From the NCBI GenBank assembly GCA_046349915.1, contig JAXMBL010000010.1, forward strand, positions 1-64,000: a DNA stretch of 64,000 nucleotides, given 5' to 3'. The position numbers were made by a program, and so were the translations under genes. Below are positions 9,950 to 20,330 of the stretch, in pieces. A model generated the notes under the pieces. The model was not told the origin of the DNA. It searched no databases and saw only the letters and a program-made list of their open reading frames with translations. This DNA comes from CAIXSC01 sp046349915 (GTDB lineage: Bacteria > Planctomycetota > Planctomycetia > Pirellulales > Pirellulaceae). Numbering within the stretch: the stretch's first letter is position 1; the number at the start of each line of letters is the position of its first letter.

Positions 9950-10790
9950 TTGTTCAATCTTCACAAGCCGGCCGTCGTCCGTGCCAAGGCGCAACGCAAT
10001 GACCGCGACTTGGAGCATCAAGTTACAGACGCTGTGCGTCAGCACTTGTTGTCGTTGCCCGCTCGTATTCAGGCGGAACCGGCAAAATACAGCGACGATC
10101 ATCGCACGACGGCCACGATCAACAGCATGTTGATGAACACGCTCATTCCGCGCGGCGTAAGCGTCGAGCAACTCAACTTGCCGTTCATCGAACGAGTCTG
10201 CTCTCGCTACTTTCGCAAGATCGGCCAACACTGGTATCTGCGTGGTGAAGCGGTCGGCAGTAACGGCAATGGTGGACTGTTTGAAGAGGAAGTCGCCATC
10301 CGCGACAGCCTCAGCGCGATCGACTGGCTGAGACAAAAGTTGCGATCGAGCCCGATGCTCGTCGGTGAACTGAAACCGCTGTGGATGCGCGCCACCGGAT
10401 TGCTACCGACACAGGTGTCTCAAGACTTGATCCTCGAGGAGTTGCTGACGGAGAACTTTTGGCGGGATCAGGATACAAATCGTTGGCGAGAGCCCACGGA
10501 CGAAGAACGGGAGCGAATGAACGACGACCGCTCGATTCGCGTCCTGCACGACGCTGAGCGCTACGTCGCCGGTACGCTCCGGCGATCGACAACCGACGCC
10601 GAACGTTGCGACTGGATCGATGTCCTCTTTAAAGCCTGCCGGCAAGTCGAAGATGGCGATGTCCAGTCTACCCCTACGCTCCGCGAATTCGATCCCGCAG
10701 AGGGCTACCGCCTAATCACGCGGTTGTTCCAGTCGGTACTCCGCGACCACGTCGCACCCAACGACTTCGCCAAGGCATCAAAGCAGAGTG
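9950..10790 (+). repeat. 3' homology block of tandem methyltransferases, copy 1
   Basis: Matches 12888-13728. Similarity is moderate at first, then nearly identical around 10180-10560. The two genes differ in the last ~35 codons. Confidence 0.85.
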
Positions 10791-10915
10791 CCGCCGCATC
10801 TCATCGCATTTCTAGTGCGATTAGGCATGTAGAGCAAGAACTGAAGGCAGAAAAACAGAGACGATTACCTACACTTTTTGATTGATGCCGGGATAGCTTC
10901 ATGAATGTCGATGTT

Positions 10916-11565
10916 CAACCCTACCTGTCGCCGGAGCACCAGGCTCAAGCGTTGGCCGAGTTTCTCGCCAAGCACGTGAAGCCGTATGATCCGGAGACGG
11001 ACGATTACGACCGGCCGCCGTTTGCCGAGGACATCAAGGAAGGCAAGAACGATCCAATTTACAACGCACTCCTACCACACCAAGGTCCCACCGCGGAGCA
11101 TTATTCCCTACATCCTGCATTACACGCGGCCCGGCGACGTCGTGCTCGATCCGTTTTGCGGCTCCGGGATGACTGGCGTGGCGGCACAGATGTGTGCCAA
11201 TCCGCCTGCGGATTTGCTGGCTCAGTTTCCCGACTTGAAGGACCGCGTGGGGCCGCGGGCGTGCATCTTGAACGATCTGTCCCCAGCCGCTTGCCATATT
11301 GCGTACAACTACAACACGCCGGTGGACACGGACGCGCTGCGGCGCGAGTTCGAGCGAATCAAAGCGGCTGTAAAGGACGAGTTCGACTGGCTGTACGGCA
11401 CCGAGCACTACGAACCGGCGGTTGGTCTCTACTCGCCAAAAAAGCCCGAACTACTTGCTCGGCTGAAGAACCCACCTGCTGGCGCGGCGACCGCACGCCT
11501 GCTCAACGACAGCGTCGACCGAACGTGGGAACTGCTGACGCGGGCTGAGGTCGAATCGCGGCTCG
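10916..11565 (+). repeat. 5' homology block of tandem methyltransferases, copy 2
   Basis: Partner of 8010-8660. It encodes the N-terminal SAM-binding part. The near-identity contrasts with the diverged middle and implies recent duplication or gene conversion. Confidence 0.9.
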
Positions 11566-12887
11566 GATATCCTGTCAACGACCTCCCAAGCGACAGTGCC
11601 TGGGGTGAACTAAACGTAGCCGAGGTCGACCAATGGATCTGCATTCCAGCCACGATTCAATACACGATTTGGTCCGACGTGTACCGCTGCGAAGGCTTCG
11701 TCACCGTCGAGGAACCAACCGGAAAAATCAGTACGCGCGGGAAGAACGCGGGCAAGCCAATTATGAGGAAGAAACGAGTTGCTCGCGGGTGCGCAAATGA
11801 CATTATTCTTTGGAATACGGCAGTAGATCAAGAGACCGGAAAGGTCAGCGAACAGTTTCGCTGTCCGCAATGTGCGATCGAATGGAAGAAGACACAGCTG
11901 AAGCGGGTTGCGAATATTCCAGTCGCGACGTCGTACCAATACCTTGGGGTAGCGTCCAAGTCAGCGGGCCCCCAATCGCGTTCTGCTTCGGCAAAGTTGC
12001 GAAGCGAGCGGCGTGTCACGCATTGGGAGAGTGCCCGATTTCGGGAAATCGAGGCAAAGGCACTCACGCGTTGGATTCCTCAACAACCTTTGGACACGAA
12101 GGGCCCACAATACTCGCGTAATGCGCTCGCCGCCCGCAACGTACGCGTCCAAGCAGACTTCTATACGTCACGCAACTTTCGCGCGCTGGCAATATTCTGG
12201 GACGAATTCCAGAAAGTAACATCCGATCGGCTAAGTGCTGCCCTTCAATTCTTATGGTCTAGCATTTACCACCGCTGCTCTCGGCGCACTAAGTGGCATC
12301 GCTCGAGGCTTGGGCAGGCCGCCCTTTCTGGTCAGCTCTACATTCCGTCTCTTCAAGTGGAAAACAACATCGAGCTGTTGCTTTCAACAAAACTAGCGCA
12401 GGTTGTCAGAGGGCTCCACGCGCTCGCCGCCACACCAGGACAGGTGGCTATCATGTGCGGCCCTGCAGGCCAGTTGCCGTGTATCCCGGATGGCTCGATC
12501 GATTACGTCTTCTGTGATCCACCGTTTGGATCGAACATCTACTATTCCGAACTCAATTTGCTGTGGGAAGCATGGTTTGGGCGTGTCACCGATCGAGACC
12601 AAGAAGCCGTCGTACACCGAAAGAACGATCGTGGAAGGAAGACAATCGATGATTACTCGCGACTTATGAGTGAGTCGCTGCGCGAGACGTACCGTGTCTT
12701 GAAACCAGGACGTTGCGCCATGATCGAGTTCAACAACAATGACGGACGCGTATTTGAGGCGATCAAAGCGCAATTCGCGAAGTCGGCTTTGAAATCGTAA
12801 ATATGCTGCTCCTCGACAAAGAGCACAAGACGTTCAAGCAGGTCAAAGGTGCGGAAGGAGTCGAGGACGTTGTGGACAAGGACGTTT

Positions 12888-13728
12888 TGTTCAATCTCCA
12901 CAAGCCGGCCGTCGTTCGCGTTGAATCTCAACGCCACGACCACGACTTAGAGCACCAAGTCACCGACGCCGTGCGGCAGCACTTGTTGACGCTGCCCGCT
13001 CGTATCCAGGCGGAGCCGGCAAAATACAGCGACGAGCATCGCACGACCGCGACGATCAACAGCATGTTGATGAACACGCTCATTCCGCGTGGCGTGAGTG
13101 TCGAGCAGCTTAGTTTGCCGTTTATCGAACGCGTTTGCTCCCGATTTTTCCGCAAGATCGGCCAACACTGGTATCTGCGTGGCGAAGCGGTCGGCAGTAA
13201 CGGCAATGGTGGACTGTTTGAAGAGGAAGTCGCCATCCGCGACAGCCTCAGCGCCATCGACTGGCTGAGACAAAAGTTGCGATCCGGCCCGATGCTCGTC
13301 GGTGAACTGAAGCCGCTGTGGATGCGCGCCACCGGATTGCTACCGACACAGGTGTCTCAAGACTTGATCCTCGAGGAGTTGCTGACGGAGAACTTTTGGC
13401 GGGATCAGGATACAAATCGTTGGCGAGAGCCCACGGACGAAGAACGGGAGCGAATGAACGACGACCGCTCGCTCCGCGTCCTGCACGATGCCGAACGCTA
13501 CGTCGCCGGCACGCTCCGCCGCTCGACAATCGACGCCGAACGCTGCGAGTGGATCAATGTCCTCTTCAAAGCCTGCCGGCAAGTCGAAGATGGCGATGTC
13601 CAATCCGCTCCCACACTCCGCGAATTCGATCCCGCCGAGGGTTACCGCCTGATCACGCGGTTGTTCCAATCGGTGCTCCGCGACCACGTCGCACCCAACG
13701 ACTTCGCCAAGGCATCAAAGCAAGCGAC
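12888..13728 (+). repeat. 3' homology block of tandem methyltransferases, copy 2
   Basis: Partner of 9950-10790, encoding the helical C-terminal region shared by both methyltransferases. Confidence 0.85.
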
Positions 13729-13833
13729 TGTCGCCTCAAAACGCGTCGCAGGAGCGGTGCGTCGGGACGAAGCGGCATTGGCCGCCTCACGAAAGAAAAA
13801 AGAACGGACACTGTTCGATTGAGAGGTTGTGGA

Positions 13834-16600
13834 ATGATGCGTCGTCCGTCGGACCTGTTTTTTGACTGGCTAAGTGAGCGCCCTGCGGCTGCGCGGGTGG
13901 CTGTCGCAATTGACAGTGATCGTGTGCTCACGGATCGCGGGCTGTTTGGTAAGGAAAAACTCTCAGACACGAAGGGCCGAGAATGGCGTCTAGTCGTCTT
14001 CCGCGGTGACGACCTCGCGTTTCGCAAGAGCTATCGGGCTGCTCGAAAAGAGAAACACGTCCTGATCGTGCTGACGCGAGGGCCGGAATCGCAGAATCGC
14101 ATTCAGATCACCAACATCTCGGACATCGTCGCCGCCAATGAAGGAGGGCGGCCGTTTGATGCTTCCGTGCCGGCTGTCTTCCGCAAACTTTGCCCGCAGA
14201 TCAACTTTCCAGTTGCCGAGTTGCGTCGATTCAAAAGCGTATTGCTGGATCGTCTCGACAGTGTGCCTGTCGCTACAAAGAAGATCATTGAGCGCTGGGG
14301 ACGTCCCGACGACTGGGGACGCGCCCAAGTGGCAGCATTAGCACTCTTGGTGCGGCATCCAGAATGGTCGCTCAATGATATTTGGCCAGACGAACTTGAG
14401 CCTGGCGCTGCCATTGCGCACGCATTACGAGTCCTTTTGTCCGTCCCGGATGAGTCTCCCGACTTGCCAATCATTCGGGAGATGCTCCCCGAAGCGATTC
14501 GTTCCCAGGTGAAGCCGCATCTTTACTGGCTTAATCAGCCCGTTGATCAACTGGCGGCATTCCTGCTTATTCGCAAGTTCGCCGCCGACAGCACACTGCA
14601 GAATCCCGTCGTTCAGATTGGAGGTCTGCACTTGTTTCCAATGGAGTTCCCCCTCGATCAATTAGAACCACTCTCGGATCATGTCATTTCGGCCTTACAC
14701 GCCGACGCCAATGGATGGCGACTTCTTGAACGACGGGCAGAAGATTTCATCACGCCATTGCGGGCAGCGAAACTGGCTGGCTTAGTGTCAGGCGGTCTTG
14801 GCAGCACGGCCGTCACCGCTCTTTCGTCGCCTGCTTTGCTATTACCATTTGTCGAAACGCGGTTAGCTGAGAGTCTCGCCGATCCACAACCTGACGGCTT
14901 TCGTTGGGTTGCGGAGCTGCAATCCAGTTCCGCCATTGCGTCGGATGAACTCATTCAAACCGAGCGCCGGCTGCAGTGTGCCACTCTCGTACACTTGACG
15001 ACGCGCCTGGGCCGCGTCGAGAGTATCTTGGCAACCCCTGTCCCAACGTTTTCCCACGTCGACCATCTTCTTGACTGGTACGTTCACTCTGGGCATCACC
15101 TGCTGGAATTGGAAGTCGCGCGGGCCCTTCACGAGCAGCAGGCGATTCAGAATCCAGACCTGACTCACGCCGTCGGAAAGTACCTGTTAGGTGGCGATGA
15201 CGAAGAAGCCCCACTGGACGGCTCGTTGTTGCACCGTATTCGCGAACGACTCAACCAACTTGATGACTTGTTTGCAAAATATGTTTCGGCGGCACCGGAC
15301 GCATTTCAGAGTAGTCCTCGCAGCTTTGTAAGCTTCATCAAGAATGAAATTGCGGACGCCATTCATCCAATGCTTAGTGGCGAATCCGACGCGCGCGCGT
15401 CTGGGTCTTGATTTTTGACGGGATGCGCTATGACACATGGGAAGATGTAGTTCAGCCGCTGCTCGGTCAACACTTCACGATTTCGGGCAAGCCCCGGTTT
15501 TGCACCCTGCCAAGTTATACACTTTATGCACGAAGGAGCGTGCTGGCCGGTGGGCCGCCGAACGCATGGACGAAAGGGAAGCGCGCGCGTCTCGCGCGGA
15601 AGAGACGTTGTTCGCCGAAAACTTGGGGTTGACCAAGGATGAGACCAAGAACAAGCTGCGATTGTTGACGGACGCAGACACAAACAAGGCTCGCACTAAG
15701 CTAAATTTCAAGGACAGCAGTTCTTACCCCTTTAATGTTCTGATCTATCCGATCTCTGACGAGTGCCACGATTATCGGGGCGATCTAGCCGCATTCAATG
15801 ACAAGATTCGGCTGGAGATGATCGGAAATCGGGAGACGGGGGTACGGGGGATTGTGGATGACCTACTACGGCGCGTGAAACCCGGCGACATTGTTTTGGC
15901 GACGTCAGATCACGGCTTTATTGAAATGCCGCCCGCCAGTGCGGTTATCGCGGGGAAAAACGGAGTTGCCGAATTAGGAGACACGATTTTTTATCGATAT
16001 GCCAAAGGTATCGCCCCTTCGGGCCTCACGACTTCCGTGAGTGTCCACGTTGCTGACGAAGCTCATGTGCTGTGCATCGGCCGGACATGGCTCAAACGCC
16101 AAGGTACCAGTCAGGCAGCCAGGTACTCTCATGGTGGCGTGTCGCTGGCCGAGATGGTCGTGCCGGCGGCAAGGCTCATGCGAGTTACGGAACAACTAAT
16201 CTCCGTTGAACTTCGCGACCTTCCAAACTCCGTTGCAGTGGACGAAGATGCCTCGACCGAGGTGGCATTCACGGTCAAGAACAGTGGAAATGTCGAGGCG
16301 ACGTTTGAGGTCTCGGCTCGTGACAGTCTTGATCGCGAGTTGCTCAAGACAGCTGCGCAGCTTCCACCTGCTGGCAGTCGTCCTATGGCCTTGAGCGTAT
16401 ACGGGACATACCGAACTCGTCCAGACGGAGAATTAGACAGCAAGGCCACGGTGTGTGCCGTTACCGTCAGGCTGAGATACATGGACCAACCGGGGCATTG
16501 GCGGGATGCGATGGATGGGACGTGCAATATTCCCGTCAAAGTCCATCCAAAAAAGACGAAGCTGACCACAGATGCGCTGTCTGGCTTCGATGACGTTTAA
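13834..16600 (+). pseudogene. pglZ: PglZ, BREX alkaline-phosphatase-like protein (two frameshifts)
   Basis: After repair this is a 920-residue protein. The core PglZ signature RVWVLIFDGMRYDTW lies near residues 519-533, and the metal-binding DHG of the alkaline phosphatase superfamily (TSDHGFIEMP) near residue 690. PglZ is the marker protein of all BREX types. A beta-rich C-terminal region (VAFTVKNSGNVEATFEVSA) follows. GAGAGG lies upstream of ATG 13834, eleven bases after the methyltransferase stop. Two breaks occur. At 15390-15399 a CG run is one dinucleotide too long; with one CG removed the frame reads SDARVWVLIFDG. At 15581-15589 a GC run is again one dinucleotide too long; removal joins WTKGKRA to SRAEETLFAEN. 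As written the product stops before the phosphatase core. Confidence 0.85.
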
Positions 16601-16611
16601 AGGAGTGGTTG

Positions 16612-18077
16612 ATGACAACAGTATCTACGAGCCAAGAGGCGCTCGACAGGTTGAATGCCAAGATTCAAGTAATGCTCAGTGATCGCGTCATTCTCAAGCC
16701 ATTGACTCGCTGGAACGAAGCGTACAAAGAGTTCCCGCGCTACGTAATGGAGTACTTGGTGAGTCGGTACGTTCAGCCCACCGATCCAGTTGCCGGTCAG
16801 CAGAAGATCGACCGCATTCTGACAGAGCATTATGCGGAAAGCGCGAAAAGGAGCTGATCAAGAGCCGAATCAAGGAGAATGGGCAGTACACGCTGCTAGG
16901 ACAGTTCAGCGTCCGACTCGATCAAGCACGTGATCACTACTGGGCCGACGTGCCGGCGCTTGGCGACAACACGGTTCGCATTGCCCCAAAGGTTCTTGAA
17001 GAGTATGGAGAGATCCTACTGACGAGCGGAGCCTGGGGTACGATGGAGCTCGAGTATGACGGGACGTACGAAATCAAAGGTCGCAAGTTTCCCTTCTATG
17101 TACGGTCGTTCACACCGTTGCAATACACGCGTCTAGATGTCGACGACTACATTTCCAAGCGGCCCGAGTTCACCGAAACCGAGTGGATTGACCTACTCAT
17201 CCAGTCCATCGGATTCAATCCCACGAAATTTGATCGGCGAGTCAAATTACTGATGCTGCTGCGGTTGGTTCCATTCGTTGAATCCAACTACAACTTGATC
17301 GAGCTTGGGCCGCGCGAGACGGGCAAGACCTATACGTTCCGCAACACGTCGAACCGAGGTTTCGTGATCTCGGGTGGCGGTGCCAACGCAACGCCGGCGA
17401 ACTTGTTTTACAACCGGAACACGCGAAAGCTAGGCGTCATTGGCCTTAAGCATCTCGTCTTTTTCGACGAAATCTCCCACATTCGATTCGACGACGTTGA
17501 GGCCAGTCTCAACATGCTCAAGGACTATATGCAGACGGGGAAATTCAATCGCGGCGACCAGGAATTCTCCGCTCAGTGTTCGATTGTCCTGGGCGGCAAT
17601 ATCGACACTGACATGGACCTGCGTCAGCCCGACGGTAAGTACCGCCAGTTGTTTGAGCCACTCCCAGCCGAATTGCAGGACGCCGCCTTTCTAGATCGAA
17701 TCCACGCATATCTCCCCGGATGGGAAATGCCGAAGATCCGTCCCGACAACTACGCCACCGGATACGGTTTCCTGACAGACTATCTTGCCGAAATCTTTGC
17801 GGAGCTTCGCCGCCGCAACTTCCAAACCCATGTCAACGCTTGGGTTGACTTGGGCTCGATGACTGGCAGGAATCAGGACGCAATTAAGAAGACCGTTGCG
17901 GGCATGTTAAAGTTGCTGTATCCGCATCGCGCACACGACGCTCTTGCACATGATGAGATAGCCCCACTTGTCGAATTCGCGATTGAAATGAGACGGCGCA
18001 CGACTGACCAACTTGCGAAGCTTCTTCCGTCGGAATTCTCGCACGTTGAATTCAATTACAAGCTGCGGCGTTGCTGA
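16612..18077 (+). pseudogene. brxL: BrxL, short-form BREX Lon-like AAA protein (one frameshift)
   Basis: After repair this is 487 residues. It has a Walker A-like motif, GPRETGKTYTF, a Walker B, LVFFDEISHI, and the typical BrxL stretch FVISGGGANATPANLFYN. It matches the shorter BrxL family (about 450-490 residues), which lacks the C-terminal Lon protease domain of the ~680-residue type 1 form. BrxL is a DNA-binding AAA+ assembly required for phage exclusion. AAGGAG precedes ATG 16612 by seven bases, and the gene follows pglZ by 11 bases. The frame breaks at 16841-16845, where AAAGCGCGAAAA has one GC too many; removal gives YAESEKELIKSRIKENGQ. As written the product stops after ~81 residues. 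Confidence 0.8.
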
Positions 18078-18177
18078 GCGACGGCACGCTGAAGACCATG
18101 TGGTCACCAGAGTTTTAGCAATGTCTGCAGCGTGGCTCATCTTAGGATGTCGACTAATCATCGCAGGAGCGCAGTAC

Positions 18178-18849
18178 ATGTTTTCGTTCTTTCGCAAAAA
18201 GTCACTTGCTGGCGTGAAGGCAAACCTACCGCGGGATGAGATGATACGGCGAAGTCGAGTGCTTGTCATCGACGATGAAGAACCGGAACTTATCAAGGAT
18301 CTCACGGCTGCAGGGTTTTCAGTCGATTACCTCGCCGATGTTACACCGAAGGAAATGAATTACGTCGACCACGGGAGATACGACCTGATTCTGCTTGATT
18401 TTGGCAACGTCGGAAAGCACTTTGGAAAAGACGAAGGCCTGTCGCTATTGCAGCACATTCGGCGAGTTAATCCATCGGTCGTCGTGGTCGCGTACACCTC
18501 AAGATTCCTCGGAACCGAACACGCAGACTTCTACCGCCAAGCGGATCTTGTGTTGGCAAAAGATGCTGGGATACAAGACTCAACAGCAAAAATTGAGCAG
18601 GGATTGCGCAAGGCCCATAGCTTCGATAATCTTTGGAGAGCACTTTTGGTTGTTTGCGACATCGCACCGGGTTCCTCGCAAGACATTGAGTGGCAAGATT
18701 TGTTGGTTCGTGGCGTAGACAAGCAAAAGTATCGAGACCGGCTCAAAGCGAAGGTTTCCGAGGTTCTTGGTTCGGAGGCCGCACAGAAACTTGGGATGGC
18801 GATACTTGGGCGGCTAGCTGAGCTAATATCACACGCAATTGTTTCATGA
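18178..18849 (+). CDS. response regulator with receiver domain and helical output
   Basis: A 223-residue protein. The receiver domain (about residues 24-150) has the acidic pair in VLVIDDEE, the phosphoacceptor Asp in LILLDFGN, the conserved Thr in AYTSR and the Lys in VLAKD. The C-terminal ~75 residues are helical, without a recognisable HTH, GGDEF or HATPase, so the output is unknown. AGGAG lies eight bases before ATG 18178, which decides the start. The frame is intact. It sits 100 bases after brxL and eight bases before the kinase, so it probably pairs with it. Two-component pairs are not a standard BREX part. Confidence 0.75.
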   Translation: MFSFFRKKSLAGVKANLPRDEMIRRSRVLVIDDEEPELIKDLTAAGFSVDYLADVTPKEMNYVDHGRYDLILLDFGNVGKHFGKDEGLSLLQHIRRVNPSVVVVAYTSRFLGTEHADFYRQADLVLAKDAGIQDSTAKIEQGLRKAHSFDNLWRALLVVCDIAPGSSQDIEWQDLLVRGVDKQKYRDRLKAKVSEVLGSEAAQKLGMAILGRLAELISHAIVS

Positions 18850-18856
18850 GTTGTTT

Positions 18857-19914
18857 ATGCCAGAGTTTAAGGATATTGCGAAGCTGTCTCCCGTGCCGTG
18901 CGTAAACTTGCAGGCAATCGATGCGCCGACGGACGGCCTCGTCATGGGGGTACCTGATGTCTGCAAGCGTAAGTGGGGCAGCGGACTTTGTGCGGCTCAC
19001 TATCAGAGACTTGCCAGCGATCCAAGTGCAATCAACTCATTTGTGCAATGTCCGTTTGGCCTTGCAACGTTACCTATTCGCACCACGACTGCTCACATTG
19101 CATTTACTGCCTTTATTCCGTTCCCACGGCTTGGCGGAGACGTGGAGCGAGCGGCTGCGAAGAGCTGCCGTGAGAACAAGATTGAAGCGCGCGGTCATTG
19201 AGGCTTCCGTCGCGCTGCGGCAGGCTATAGATCATTTTGAGCAGCTCGAGACAGAAGCAATCAAGAAGCACTCAGTAGCGCTACACGAGATTCGCAAGCT
19301 AAATCGTACCGTGAAGCAGGCGGCGGAAAGGCTATGTAGCCGAACTGAGAACCCAGACGCGGAGCTTGTAAAGATTTGGAAGAGCGCGGACATGATGTCG
19401 CAGCAGTTTGATGTTATCGAAGTACTCGCGAACGAGTCGCTAATGCAACTTCCGGTGAGTTCTGAGTGCGATCTCTATCCCTTATTTGACAAGTGCGTGC
19501 GTATTTATACGCCAGTCGATGCTCCTGGGCGTATTACTTTGCGGGCGTTTCCTTACGGTTATTCGGGGCCCGTCATGGCATGCGATAAGACGATCATGAT
19601 TCTTCCAACTGTGTTGATCGAAAACGCATTGAAGTACGCTACTCAGCGTGACTCGATTAATGTCACGATTGAACGTAGGAGCGGATGGATTGTTGTTCGC
19701 GTCAGAAACTTATCTAGACGATCGATGCCACTAACGCAAAAATGTGTTTCAGAAGGGCGTCCGACAGTCGGCTGATCAGGAAGGGTCAGGCAACGGTCTC
19801 TATCTTGCGCAACTTGTAGCGCATCAACATAAGGGGTCGCTTTACTTGGACTCACGCATGACTGGGCCAGATGAGTGCGAATGTGTCTTCGTGCTGCAGC
19901 TACCTGAGAGATGA
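18857..19914 (+). pseudogene. sensor histidine kinase (two frameshifts)
   Basis: After repair this is 353 residues. The N-terminal ~100 residues form an unrecognised sensor domain with conserved-looking cysteines (SGLCAAHYQRL, SFVQCPFG). A helical dimerisation part follows with H-box-like ALHEIRKLNR, then an ATPase domain with the N box (LIENALKYA) and a G2 box (GSGNGLYLAQLVAHQHKG). No transmembrane segment is seen, so it is a cytoplasmic sensor. It has two breaks. At 19187-19193 a GC run is one dinucleotide short (repair gives KIEARAVIEASV). At about 19733 AACGCAAAAA needs one more GC (repair gives LTRKNVFQKGVRQ, a normal F box). It probably phosphorylates the preceding response regulator. 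The signal, perhaps phage infection, is inference. Confidence 0.65.
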
Positions 19915-20247
19915 CGTCTCGAGGGAATTGCGGCGGTGGGCGTTATGCATTGCGTGATCTGTTTCCGAACACACAGAAGGTGGCGTTTGTTCTTTGGTAT
20001 AAATGTGTGCATCGAAAAGAGTGCCAATTGTTTTGACTGAAATACGCTCCGTCACGCCTTCCGAATCGAGTTGTCCTTCCACACGCCACGCCTCATCGTC
20101 AGAAACCGTCAGCGAGAACATTGGGGTAGCGGCCGCCGTCTGGCCCAGTGTTCTCCAATTCACTAAGTGTTTCGAGGCGTTCTGAAAATCACCGATTTCC
20201 GGCGTGATTCGTCTCGGAGCCGGGCTCTCGCGCGACTCTCGCGGCAT
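19900..20247 (-). CDS. possible small hypothetical protein
   Basis: A 115-residue frame on the reverse strand in an otherwise empty 400-base stretch between the kinase and the AlpA-like gene. The middle (SLTVSDDEAWRVEGQL) has the composition of a beta-strand-rich protein rather than a shadow frame. No family is recognised and no clear ribosome site was found. It overlaps the kinase end by 15 bases. Confidence 0.25.
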   Translation of the reverse strand: MPRESRESPAPRRITPEIGDFQNASKHLVNWRTLGQTAAATPMFSLTVSDDEAWRVEGQLDSEGVTERISVKTIGTLFDAHIYTKEQTPPSVCSETDHAMHNAHRRNSLETSSLR

Positions 20248-20330
20248 ATGTAACAGGTGTGGAATCCTATGATTCCTCGCGTCCGCCAGGCGGAACTGGG
20301 CGATAGGTCCGATGGCGGATCAATCGTTAC

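Larger units (their letters stand above)
7995..10885 (+). pseudogene. BREX-associated DNA methyltransferase, copy 1 (frameshifted)
   Basis: The reading of this 2.89-kb gene is spread over several frames. After frame repair it is 964 codons. The N-terminal part carries motif I, DPFCGSGMTG, near residue 84. A ~430-residue middle follows with a CPYC zinc-ribbon-like pair. Motif IV, FADPPFGGN, is near residue 522, and a helical C-terminal region completes it. The order motif I, insert, motif IV differs from PglX and resembles DUF1156-type methyltransferases (PglXI-like). The predicted product is N6-adenine or N4-cytosine methylation for self-marking. Breaks lie near 8430, 8536, 8690, 8905 and 9440. 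Compared with copy 2, 8430 shows one extra base and 8536 one fewer A (A5 versus A6). The breaks at 8690 and 8905 fit gain or loss of one CG. As written, only a ~145-residue N-terminus is translated normally. Confidence 0.75.
10901..13822 (+). pseudogene. BREX-associated DNA methyltransferase, copy 2 (frameshifted)
   Basis: This is a tandem paralogue 15 bases after copy 1. Length is 2922 nt, or 974 codons after repair. Motif I (DPFCGSGMTG) is near residue 84 and motif IV (FCDPPFGSN) near residue 540. The middle region has FRCPQC and ADFYTSRNFRAL and differs from copy 1. Its first ~650 and last ~850 bases are nearly identical to copy 1. There are two breaks. Near 11067 one GC is missing: copy 1 reads AACGCGCACTCC where this copy reads AACGCACTCC. 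Near 12770 one extra GC interrupts AAAGC(GC)AATT; removing it gives ...EAIKAIREVGFEIVNM, matching copy 1. The divergent middle probably determines a different recognition sequence. A ribosome site before the start is weak, so translation probably depends on copy 1. Confidence 0.75.

Noticed and set aside
7995..13822. Tandem methyltransferases as an assembly duplication
   Set aside because: The middles, the starts and the last codons differ, so they are true paralogues, though flank near-identity could have affected polishing.
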